Source of the DNA: Candidatus Methanomethylophilaceae archaeon
GTDB taxonomy: Archaea; Thermoplasmatota; Thermoplasmata; Methanomassiliicoccales; Methanomethylophilaceae
Length of the DNA stretch: 5,475 bases
Direction of reading: 5' to 3'
NCBI GenBank assembly: GCA_017475875.1
Contig: JAFVET010000151.1
Coordinates: 1 to 5,475, forward strand
Shown: positions 1 through 5,475 of the stretch, one piece after another
Position numbering within the stretch: position 1 is the stretch's first letter
How the letters are laid out: each line of letters begins with the position of its first letter
Translations under genes and position numbers: made by a program
Notes under the pieces: model-generated
Told to the model about the DNA's origin: nothing
Seen by the model: the letters and a program-made list of their open reading frames with translations, nothing else
Databases searched by the model: none

Positions 1-102
1 GTAGGCGATTGTTCCGGGTTGGAAGGGGCGGGTGACCGCCAGAAGATAACATTGGTCCCCACTTTCCGAAGCAGGGACCAGTCGTGAAGTTTCGATCGCT
101 CT
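1..102. other. Region downstream of the operon, no certain gene
   Basis: Besides the 51-82 repeat this segment holds GGCGG-GTGA-CCGCC (27-40), a perfect 5-bp stem closed by a GNRA-type tetraloop. On the plus strand, frame 1 is open from the window edge to a TGA at 85-87 (ending TFRSRDQS), so it could be the tail of a convergent gene ending 15 nt from the DUF1638-like stop. On the minus strand a GTG at 62 or an ATG at 52 also opens a frame to the edge. Too little sequence is present to choose between these or a small structured RNA. Confidence 0.3.
51..82 (-). terminator. Inverted repeat downstream of the operon, possible 3'-end structure
   Basis: ATTGGTCCC (51-59) pairs with GGGACCAGT (74-82), giving a 9-bp stem with one G-T pair and a 14-nt loop, starting 21 nt past the DUF1638-like stop. 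On the minus strand a modestly T-rich stretch (GTTATCTTCT, 50-41) follows the stem. Archaeal termination usually depends on T-runs rather than hairpins, and no clean T-run is present, so the structure may instead protect the mRNA end or belong to a convergent transcript. Confidence 0.3.
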
Positions 103-951
103 TCAGCTCAGCAGAGCCTTGCACCTGTCGTACATGTCGATCGTGGGTTGGATGGTCGCCCATCCGTCCTCGGCCTGTTTGATCTTCAGATGCGTACGGT
201 CGGCCACGCGCTGTATGTCCCTGTCGAACTGTTCCTTGTCGCCGAGTCCGGTGTCGAGGCGCAGGATGTACTCGTATCCCCCGAGTCCGAGGAGCCACCG
301 GAGGTATCCGTCCCTCCCCGGTTCGATGCCGAGCGCCTCGCGCATGTCGTCTGTCAACGACTCCATTGGCATGGACGATCCCGCGGAATCTGCTTCCATG
401 AACTCGTCGAAGTTGGTGGCCATCGCCGGGAATATGTACAGATGGCCCATGTACTTATGCTGGAGTTCCAGGTAGCGGGGGCCACCGCTTATGGCGACTC
501 CGACGCAGTCGTGGCAGAGGTGCCCCTCTCCGTCGAAGAACGTCGTGGCGGGCTTGAGTCCGTTCTCCTTGCACCAGGCAGGCAGGTTCCACTCGTAGTT
601 GCCGCAAGTCCCCAGGTAGAACCCGAAGGCGTCTACGTGCGGGGATATGTCGCGGGTCATGTCCTCCACGAGGCCCTTCAGTTTTTCGGGTACAGCGTGG
701 AGTCCGAGGTTGATCATCACGATCACCACATTGAAACGGTCTCTGTCTGGGGTGTACATCCCGGACACGAAATCGTCCCATGCGATCGTCTCGTAAGCGA
801 CGCCTTTTTCTTCCAGTTTCCTGCGGATGGAGGTGTTGTACGGGTTGTCGACGACAGCCACCGTCTTCTCCTCGGGGTCGTTCGAAAGCGAGTACACGAG
901 GTTGTCGTCCAGCATCGGACAGGCGATTATACCGAGTATCCCTTTGGCCAT
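103..951 (-). CDS. DUF1638-like protein of unknown function
   Basis: A 282-residue soluble protein that I assign to the DUF1638 family from three motifs: IIACPML near the N-terminus (C11), FYLGTCGN (C116) and HLCHDCVGVAISGGPRYLEL (C146, H147, C149, then a glycine turn). Family members are usually about 200-250 residues; the extra length here is mainly in the C-terminal third, after about 200. The Cys/His pattern (C11, C116, C127, C146, C149) could bind a metal or a corrinoid-related ligand, but this is not demonstrated. From memory, DUF1638 genes occur in methanogens and other anaerobes, often near corrinoid methyltransferase genes; no such gene is visible here. Instead it is the last gene of a peptidase-tldD-tldE run, with zero gap after tldE and its own strong ribosome site. 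No signal peptide or transmembrane helix is seen. The family call is moderately sure. No function is proposed beyond the operon link. Confidence 0.72.
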   Translation of the reverse strand: MAKGILGIIACPMLDDNLVYSLSNDPEEKTVAVVDNPYNTSIRRKLEEKGVAYETIAWDDFVSGMYTPDRDRFNVVIVMINLGLHAVPEKLKGLVEDMTRDISPHVDAFGFYLGTCGNYEWNLPAWCKENGLKPATTFFDGEGHLCHDCVGVAISGGPRYLELQHKYMGHLYIFPAMATNFDEFMEADSAGSSMPMESLTDDMREALGIEPGRDGYLRWLLGLGGYEYILRLDTGLGDKEQFDRDIQRVADRTHLKIKQAEDGWATIQPTIDMYDRCKALLS

Positions 952-2277
952 TCAGTTCCCTCCCACAAGTTCCGTTCCTTCGAAGGACATCGTCGGGACG
1001 GTCACCACGCCCATCTGCACGGGGTCGTTCCCGATGCAGGCGACGTTGCGTATGCATTCCAACATGTTCCCCATGAGCAGGGCGTTGCTGACGGTCCCGA
1101 CGATCTCGCCCTTGTGGACGAGGTGTCCGCACCTGACGTTGAGTCCGAACCTTCCGGTCAGACCGTCGGCTTCGGGCCACGCGAACCTCTCCACGAGGAT
1201 GCCTTCGTCCGTCTCGGCTATCAGTTCCTCGGGGCTCTTCGATCCCGGCCTGACGGTCAGGTTCAGGGGTTTTATCGTGGGGGTGCGGTCGTATGCGCCC
1301 TGCGCCTCGACGGAAGACCTCCTCATCCCGTTTCCGGTGCTGTCCCCGCAGAAGGTGTCGCGGAGGAACCCTCCGAGGATCCCCTTCCCGATTATCGTCC
1401 TGCGTTCGGTGGGCGTTCCCTCGTCGTCGAAGGCGCAGGAGAGAGGGGCGGCGACGGTGGGGTCGTCGCAGATGTCGATACATGGGGAGGCGACCTCCTT
1501 CCCGATCGAATCCTTCCACAGGCTCCTTCCGTACTTCACGTTCTCGCCGTTGATGGCCGATCCGACCGAGGATGTGAGCATGTCGCCCAGCTGGTCCGGA
1601 GGTAGGATCATCGTGAGGGATCTCGATCCTTCGAACTCTTTGCTGTTCGAAGACCCGACGGCTTTTTCCGAAAGGGATCTACCGATCCTCACCGGGTCGA
1701 GGCCGTCCAGGCCGATCCCGTGGTAGAGTTCCATGCCTTCCCCGGCATGGTCCCCGCGGGTCATGCTGGTGAAATGGCCGTACGCCAGCGTGCTGCGGTG
1801 CGATACGTCGACACCGTTGCTGTTGACGGTCCTGGATTCGGTCGCTGAGACGCGGATCTGTGCGCGCGGGATGTCCACCGTACAGTTCTCGATGACCCTT
1901 CTCGCAAGGTCGCGGAGGTCGTCTGCGGTGATTTCCACGACTTTCTTATCCCACACGTCGGGACACGCGATCTTCGCCTGCGCTGGCACGGCGTATCCCT
2001 TGAAGGAGGGCGTCTCCGGGGAGAACGACAGGACCGTGTCTGCCGTCTCGATGCAATTCCTGACCGCATCGTCCGAATTGAGGGACACCGACGACTTCCC
2101 CAAACGGCCGTCCTTGGCCATGCGGAACATCATTCCCGCCTCCCTCTTCGTCTCTATGTTGCTGATCCTGGTGCCGTCTATGTACACCGTGTTGACGACG
2201 GTCTCCGAGATGAAGGCCTCCGCCTGGTCGTAGCGGTCCATGGCCTGCAGTGCGATGTCTGCTTCGTAATCCCTCAT
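952..2277 (-). CDS. tldE: TldE/PmbA, non-metal partner subunit of TldD
   Basis: A 441-residue PmbA/TldA-family protein, the partner that assembles with TldD and completes the peptide-binding chamber. It resembles tldD in plan: an N-terminal domain (about 1-215) with the segment AFISETVVNTVYIDGTRISN at 21-40, then a C-terminal domain with FDDEGTPTERRT (283-294), the same strand motif as TldD's FDDEGTP. It has no HExxxH and no CGKG cysteine, as expected for the TldE subunit. The start at 2277 is chosen because its ATG overlaps the tldD TGA as ATGA, with a G-run (2284-2289) 6 nt upstream as a possible ribosome site. The frame stays open to 2685, but the 136 residues upstream are arginine/glycine-rich and antigenic of no domain: they are tldD read out of frame. 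The TGA stop directly abuts the next ATG. The adjacent tldD-tldE order with overlap is a common arrangement and supports complex formation. Confidence 0.93.
   Translation of the reverse strand: MRDYEADIALQAMDRYDQAEAFISETVVNTVYIDGTRISNIETKREAGMMFRMAKDGRLGKSSVSLNSDDAVRNCIETADTVLSFSPETPSFKGYAVPAQAKIACPDVWDKKVVEITADDLRDLARRVIENCTVDIPRAQIRVSATESRTVNSNGVDVSHRSTLAYGHFTSMTRGDHAGEGMELYHGIGLDGLDPVRIGRSLSEKAVGSSNSKEFEGSRSLTMILPPDQLGDMLTSSVGSAINGENVKYGRSLWKDSIGKEVASPCIDICDDPTVAAPLSCAFDDEGTPTERRTIIGKGILGGFLRDTFCGDSTGNGMRRSSVEAQGAYDRTPTIKPLNLTVRPGSKSPEELIAETDEGILVERFAWPEADGLTGRFGLNVRCGHLVHKGEIVGTVSNALLMGNMLECIRNVACIGNDPVQMGVVTVPTMSFEGTELVGGN
958..964 (-). promoter_or_regulatory. Strong ribosome binding site for the DUF1638-like gene
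   Basis: The minus strand reads GGGAGGG, then AACTGA, then ATG at 951. The purine block is a good Shine-Dalgarno match with 6-nt spacing and settles the start of the last gene. It lies inside the tldE coding sequence, where the same bases encode the Gly-Gly of the C-terminal VGGN tail. The tldE stop TGA touches the ATG, so a terminating ribosome could restart directly. Confidence 0.7.
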
Positions 2278-3686
2278 TGTCCGCCCCCCACGATCATCTT
2301 CGCGCGCATGTACGGACCTCCGGACGATACGCGGACCCAGTCCTCTATGCCCTTCCCGCACATCCCTCCGTCGAGGATCACCTCTTTGGTCAACGCGTCC
2401 GCCGAGCACAGGATTTCGACCGATTTTCCGGTAAGGGTGAACGATTGCACCATTCCCGCGATCTCGCCGTCGCGGATGCGGTATCCGCGTAGGCATTTCG
2501 CCTCGAAGCATCCCCCGACGGGGTCCTCCATCCCGTTGACCATCTTGTCGCAGAGGATGCCGTCCCTTGTCTCCGAAACGAGTTCGTCCTTGTCCCATTC
2601 CCCAGGTCCGAAGTAGGTGTTGGTCATCCGTACCCATACCCTTTTGCCGAAGTTCTCCGCCCTCCCGTTCCCGGTGGGACGGCAACCGAGGCGGGAAGCC
2701 GTCTCGAGGCTGTGCATGTACCCGGTGTAGGTGCCGTGGTCGATGATCTTGGTGCAGGAGGAAGGTGTGCCCTCGTCGTCGAACGGGATCGAACCGTGCG
2801 CACCCGGTACGGTCCCGTTGTCGTACATCGATATTATGTCGGATGCGACCTTCCTGCCGACGGCGTCGGACAGGAACGAGCGGTGTTTGGTGATCTCGTC
2901 CCCCTCCGAAGCGTGTCCCATGGCCTCGTGGGCCAGGAGGCCGGAGACCATCGGGTCCGATATTACAGTCATGTGTCCCGATGGCGCCCTCTCTGCGGAG
3001 AGGGTGGCGATGGCTTCCGTCGCAGCGGTCCTGCCGATCGACTCGAGGTCGGCGTCCCTGACGATCTCGAAGCCCCTGGTGCTGTCCGGCCCCTCGTAGT
3101 ACTGTTCCATGTGTCCCCCGTCGCTGGCCACGCTCACCGCCCTGCAGATGGTGCGGACCTCCTCCCAGGAGATGTCCGATCCCGCGGAGTTGACTATGTG
3201 GTTGGTCTTGACCTCCTCGGCGTAGGATCCGACGCTGTTCACGATCCTCTCGTCGATGGTCTGGGCGCGGTCCAGGTCCATGGCCGCGGAGATCTTCTCG
3301 CTGAGCTCCACGGTGTCAGGGTGTATCCTCACGTCTGCGCGGAGGTGCTTGCGGACCGACGCGGGTTCCAGTTCGAGACCGGGTATGCCGTCCCCTCTGG
3401 CGTTCCTCACGGCGTCCTCGGCGGCCGTCATTATATCTTTTCTTTCGAACGAGGTCGCCGTGCCGTAGCCCCAGCGCCCCCCGATCCACGCACGCAGGCA
3501 GACCCCGCCCGTGCTCTTCTCGGTGAGCTGCCTGAGCTCCCCGTTCATGGAGCTGACCCCCGTGGTCCTCACCGTCTGCGAACGAGCGTCCGAGAATCCT
3601 GCTCCGAGGTCTCTCATCCTCTGGACGGCTGCCGACAGCTCGTCATGGGCCTGTTCGGCCACCATGACCGTTGCGGCTTTCATCAT
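2274..3686 (-). CDS. tldD: TldD, zinc protease subunit of the TldD/TldE complex
   Basis: This is the metal-bearing subunit of the TldD/TldE heteromeric protease, which in bacteria degrades unfolded peptides and matures microcin B17 and related peptides. From the ATG at 3686 it has 470 residues, close to the usual 450-480. The N-terminal domain covers about 1-230; the C-terminal domain starts near 237. The zinc site is complete: HEAMGH at 253-258 (H253, E254, H258) and C443 in GGMCGKG. FDDEGTP at 302-308 is the conserved strand motif shared with TldE. The start at 3686 gives an ATGA overlap with the peptidase stop. An in-frame ATG at 3728 would add 14 residues (MRDTDVLRPFIHGG) not typical of the family, although GGAG lies 5 nt before it; the ATG at 3683 is also possible. 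The TGA stop overlaps the tldE start as ATGA. The family identification is firm; the physiological substrate is unknown. Confidence 0.94.
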   Translation of the reverse strand: MMKAATVMVAEQAHDELSAAVQRMRDLGAGFSDARSQTVRTTGVSSMNGELRQLTEKSTGGVCLRAWIGGRWGYGTATSFERKDIMTAAEDAVRNARGDGIPGLELEPASVRKHLRADVRIHPDTVELSEKISAAMDLDRAQTIDERIVNSVGSYAEEVKTNHIVNSAGSDISWEEVRTICRAVSVASDGGHMEQYYEGPDSTRGFEIVRDADLESIGRTAATEAIATLSAERAPSGHMTVISDPMVSGLLAHEAMGHASEGDEITKHRSFLSDAVGRKVASDIISMYDNGTVPGAHGSIPFDDEGTPSSCTKIIDHGTYTGYMHSLETASRLGCRPTGNGRAENFGKRVWVRMTNTYFGPGEWDKDELVSETRDGILCDKMVNGMEDPVGGCFEAKCLRGYRIRDGEIAGMVQSFTLTGKSVEILCSADALTKEVILDGGMCGKGIEDWVRVSSGGPYMRAKMIVGGGQ

Positions 3687-4771
3687 ACCACCGTGAATGA
3701 ATGGTCGAAGGACGTCAGTATCTCGCATCCGTTCTCCGTGATCAGGCAGGTGTCCTCTATCCTTATCCCGCCCACGCCGGGAATGTAGATCCCGGGCTCG
3801 GCGGACACGATGTTCCCGGCCTGTAGGATCCCCTTGGAGTTGGGAGACACGTGGATCTCCTGGTGCACGTCCATCCCGATCCCGTGTCCGAAGGAGTGGA
3901 TGAACTTCCCCTCGAACTCAGTGGCGTCTATGACCGCTCTGGCAGCCAGGTCCGCCGCCTTGGCTTCCGCGCCTGCGCGGTATTCCTCTATGCCGGCGAG
4001 CTGCGCCTCTTTCACGACCTCGTACGCCCTTTCCAGGATCTCGGGAGGCCTTCCCAAGAAGACGGTGCGGGTCATGTCCGAGCAGTATCTGTCGTATTTG
4101 GTCCCGAAATCGAAGAGCGCGGTGTCACCTTTGCGGAGGGCGTAGTCGCACGGCATGTGGTGCGGCTCGGCGGAATACCTGCCGAAGGCGGCAATGGTGT
4201 CGAAGGCGTTCCTCTCCCCTCCGAGCTCCCTCATGCGGCTGTCCATCCTGGCCGCGACCTGTTTCTCGGTCGCCCCTTCCGAAAGCATGTCCGGGATCTC
4301 GCCAGCGACCTTGGACGATATGGCGCAGGCCTTGCGGGTGGCTTCGATCTCCTTCCCGTCTTTGACGTTCACCGTCTCGGCGATCTCCTTCCCCGCATCG
4401 GCGACGGTTATCCAGTCCGCTTTTTTCTTCACGTATTCGACGTATGCGTACGGGGCGCAGGAGACGTTGAAACCCACGTTGGTGCATCCTCTCAGGGATT
4501 CGCGGATGAGCGCGTCGCGTTCGGTGCCGCTCTTGAAAACTTTGACGTTCCCCAGGCCCCCGTTGGCGGCCTCCTCCTCCAAGGTGCTGACGATGACGTC
4601 CATCGACCCGTCCTTTCTGACGACGAGGAACGATGCTTCGAAGACCCCCGACCTCTGGTCGGTGAGATACCAGAACGTGGAATCAAGGAAAGGCTCCGAA
4701 CCGTTGACGATGACTATCGCGTCTTTGTCCGGAGCCCTGTCCATAAGCCTTTCGGCTCTCGATTTGACCAT
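3683..4771 (-). CDS. M24-family metallopeptidase (Xaa-Pro aminopeptidase / prolidase type)
   Basis: A 362-residue cytoplasmic metallopeptidase expected to cleave the bond between an N-terminal residue and proline (aminopeptidase P), or Xaa-Pro dipeptides (prolidase). Residues 1 to about 135 form the creatinase-like N-terminal domain; about 140-355 form the pita-bread catalytic domain. All five dinuclear-metal ligands are present: D221 (LFDFG), D232 (CSDMTRT), H296 (FGHGIG), E325 (SAEPGIY) and E339 (RIEDT). Conserved histidines of this subfamily also appear at 204-205 (AEPHH) and 303 (DVHQE). The length is normal for archaeal and bacterial members. There is no signal peptide or membrane segment. 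The ATG at 4771 is chosen because it follows a TATA-like box at leaderless distance and gives a normal N-terminus. The TGA stop overlaps the tldD start as ATGA, so the two are probably translationally coupled. Whether it prefers dipeptides or longer peptides cannot be told, so no gene symbol is given. Confidence 0.93.
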   Translation of the reverse strand: MVKSRAERLMDRAPDKDAIVIVNGSEPFLDSTFWYLTDQRSGVFEASFLVVRKDGSMDVIVSTLEEEAANGGLGNVKVFKSGTERDALIRESLRGCTNVGFNVSCAPYAYVEYVKKKADWITVADAGKEIAETVNVKDGKEIEATRKACAISSKVAGEIPDMLSEGATEKQVAARMDSRMRELGGERNAFDTIAAFGRYSAEPHHMPCDYALRKGDTALFDFGTKYDRYCSDMTRTVFLGRPPEILERAYEVVKEAQLAGIEEYRAGAEAKAADLAARAVIDATEFEGKFIHSFGHGIGMDVHQEIHVSPNSKGILQAGNIVSAEPGIYIPGVGGIRIEDTCLITENGCEILTSFDHSFTVV

Positions 4772-4795
4772 AGGGGACGTATAGGTGTCCTTGAC

Positions 4796-4801
4796 TTAAA
4801 A
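4796..4801 (-). promoter_or_regulatory. TATA-like promoter element for the peptidase-tldD-tldE operon
   Basis: In the 45-nt gap after nadX the minus strand reads TTTTAAG, an A/T island in otherwise GC-rich DNA. Its centre is about 27 nt upstream of the ATG at 4771. Archaeal TATA boxes sit about 25-27 nt before the transcription start, so transcription would begin at or within a few bases of the start codon. The stretch just before the ATG (CCTATACGTCCCCT) contains no purine-rich Shine-Dalgarno site, which fits a leaderless mRNA. The BRE position just upstream (CCCATC) is not a good match to consensus. This is inferred from position and composition only. Confidence 0.5.
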
Positions 4802-4816
4802 GATGGGCGGAACCCC

Positions 4817-5475
4817 TCAGATTCCGATCCATTCGTTGCGGACGATCCTCTTCAGCGCGGAGATGGCGGACATGTGGGCCAGATACGAGGTCCTCGGGTT
4901 GTCCGGGGACGGCACGTTGTAGGTGTGGCAGGTCATCTGTCCGAATTCGCCCTTGATCCTCAGCTCGTGGGAGTTGCTCTTGGTCTCCGGGTCCACTACG
5001 ACGGTGACCTTGGTCCTGTCGAAACCGAGTCCGAGGAGGCTGACGGTGGCGGCTACGTTTACGTTCTTGGGGAAGAGCTTGACAGCCTCCCTCGCGGGTC
5101 CGCTGTAGACCACGGTGGGTTCGGTGAGGCTGTCGACGTCGATCCCCTTGTTTATGACGTACTCTATCCCGGAGAGGCTCTTCGGCCCTTTGGTGGTGAT
5201 CAGCTCGACCTCCTCGAGACCGCCGACCGACGACGACCTGAGTCCGTCGGTCCCGCAGATCGCACCGGACGGGATGTAGATCCTCGCCTCGCACTCCTTG
5301 GCCTTGTCCGCCACCATCTTTCTGAAATCGTCGTCGACCAATGCGCCGACGGACATGACCATGACGTCGACGCCACGGGAGACGACACGGGGCAGAAGGG
5401 CGTGGGCGGCGTCCTGGGAAGCCGCTTCGATCACGAGGTCGCAGTGGTAGAGCTCCTCGTCGATGTCCTTCACCA
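4817..5475 (-). CDS. nadX: L-aspartate dehydrogenase, 5'-truncated by window edge
   Basis: The product oxidises L-aspartate to iminoaspartate with NAD(P)+; quinolinate synthase (NadA) then uses iminoaspartate in de novo NAD synthesis in the cytoplasm. About 219 C-terminal residues are visible. Numbering from the valine codon at 5473, family blocks appear in order: CDLVIEAAS (11-19, end of the Rossmann part), VMSVGAL (39-45), IYIPSGAICGTDGL (65-78), LFPKNVNVAATVSL (133-146), NSHE (167-170, with the family's catalytic His at 169) and NVPSPDNPRTSYL (186-198). The GxGxxG dinucleotide-binding start, roughly 45-50 residues, lies beyond 5475. The GTG at 5473 is internal, because homologous sequence should continue upstream of it. 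The stop is TGA. The gene ends 45 nt before the peptidase gene, on the same strand. No frameshift or missing core residue is visible. The identification is firm from the motif series; the true start and any nadA/nadC neighbours cannot be seen. Confidence 0.93.
   Translation of the reverse strand, partial: VKDIDEELYHCDLVIEAASQDAAHALLPRVVSRGVDVMVMSVGALVDDDFRKMVADKAKECEARIYIPSGAICGTDGLRSSSVGGLEEVELITTKGPKSLSGIEYVINKGIDVDSLTEPTVVYSGPAREAVKLFPKNVNVAATVSLLGLGFDRTKVTVVVDPETKSNSHELRIKGEFGQMTCHTYNVPSPDNPRTSYLAHMSAISALKRIVRNEWIGI

Noticed and set aside
27..40. GGCGG-GTGA-CCGCC hairpin as an intrinsic terminator
   Set aside because: No T-run follows on either strand, and archaea do not generally rely on hairpin terminators. 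It is recorded only as a structure.
455..1519. Minus-strand frame of 354 codons spanning the tldE/DUF1638-like junction
   Set aside because: The product is dominated by Arg, Pro and Gly, without motifs; it is an out-of-frame shadow of the two real genes.
148..1605. Long plus-strand open frame (485 codons) antisense to tldE and the DUF1638-like gene
   Set aside because: It runs opposite two genes with clear family motifs, crosses their junction, and is Val/His/Asp-skewed with no recognisable domain. This is expected of antisense frames in GC-rich coding DNA.
2278..2685. N-terminal extension of tldE by 136 residues
   Set aside because: The extension is Arg/Gly-rich and lies fully inside tldD in another frame. 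The ATGA overlap at 2274-2277 and the family length fit the shorter start.
2712..3788. Plus-strand frame of 358 codons antisense to tldD
   Set aside because: It is low in recognisable motifs, runs opposite a gene with an intact zinc site, and crosses into the peptidase gene.
5471..5473. GTG as the start of nadX
   Set aside because: Starting here would remove the whole NAD-binding GxGxxG region. The frame runs off the window, so this is an internal valine codon.

Overview
This is a compact, GC-rich archaeal segment with all protein genes on the minus strand. Reading in the direction of transcription, from high to low coordinates, it holds the 3' part of an L-aspartate dehydrogenase gene (nadX), an M24-family Xaa-Pro-type peptidase, tldD, tldE (pmbA), and a DUF1638-like protein. 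The archaeal assignment rests on three points: a TATA-like box placed about 27 nt upstream of a start codon that lacks a Shine-Dalgarno site; the archaeal style of the nadX and M24 proteins; and the DUF1638-like gene, a family I associate with methanogens and other corrinoid-using anaerobes. My best guess is a methanogenic euryarchaeon, perhaps of the Thermoplasmata/Methanomassiliicoccales type, but nothing in the window fixes the lineage.

Layout: 4817-5475 is nadX, cut by the window edge and missing its NAD-binding N-terminus. A 45-nt gap (4772-4816) carries a promoter-like element for the next gene. From 4771 down to 103 run four tightly packed genes. The peptidase (4771-3683) overlaps tldD by 4 nt (ATGA), tldD (3686-2274) overlaps tldE by 4 nt (ATGA), and tldE (2277-952) is followed with no gap by the DUF1638-like gene (951-103). 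The last 102 nt hold two small inverted repeats and no certain gene.

Function: TldD and TldE form a heteromeric zinc protease that degrades unfolded peptides and, in some bacteria, trims leader peptides of ribosomally made natural products. TldD here keeps the HExxxH motif and the distal Cys; TldE lacks both, as expected. The M24 peptidase has all five dinuclear-metal ligands. Together they make a plausible peptide-processing cassette: an endoprotease plus an enzyme that releases residues next to proline. The translational coupling suggests roughly matched production. The DUF1638-like protein, with Cys-rich motifs, is the least understood member, and its presence in this operon is the most interesting point of the window. 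NadX makes iminoaspartate for NAD synthesis and is probably a neighbour rather than a functional partner.
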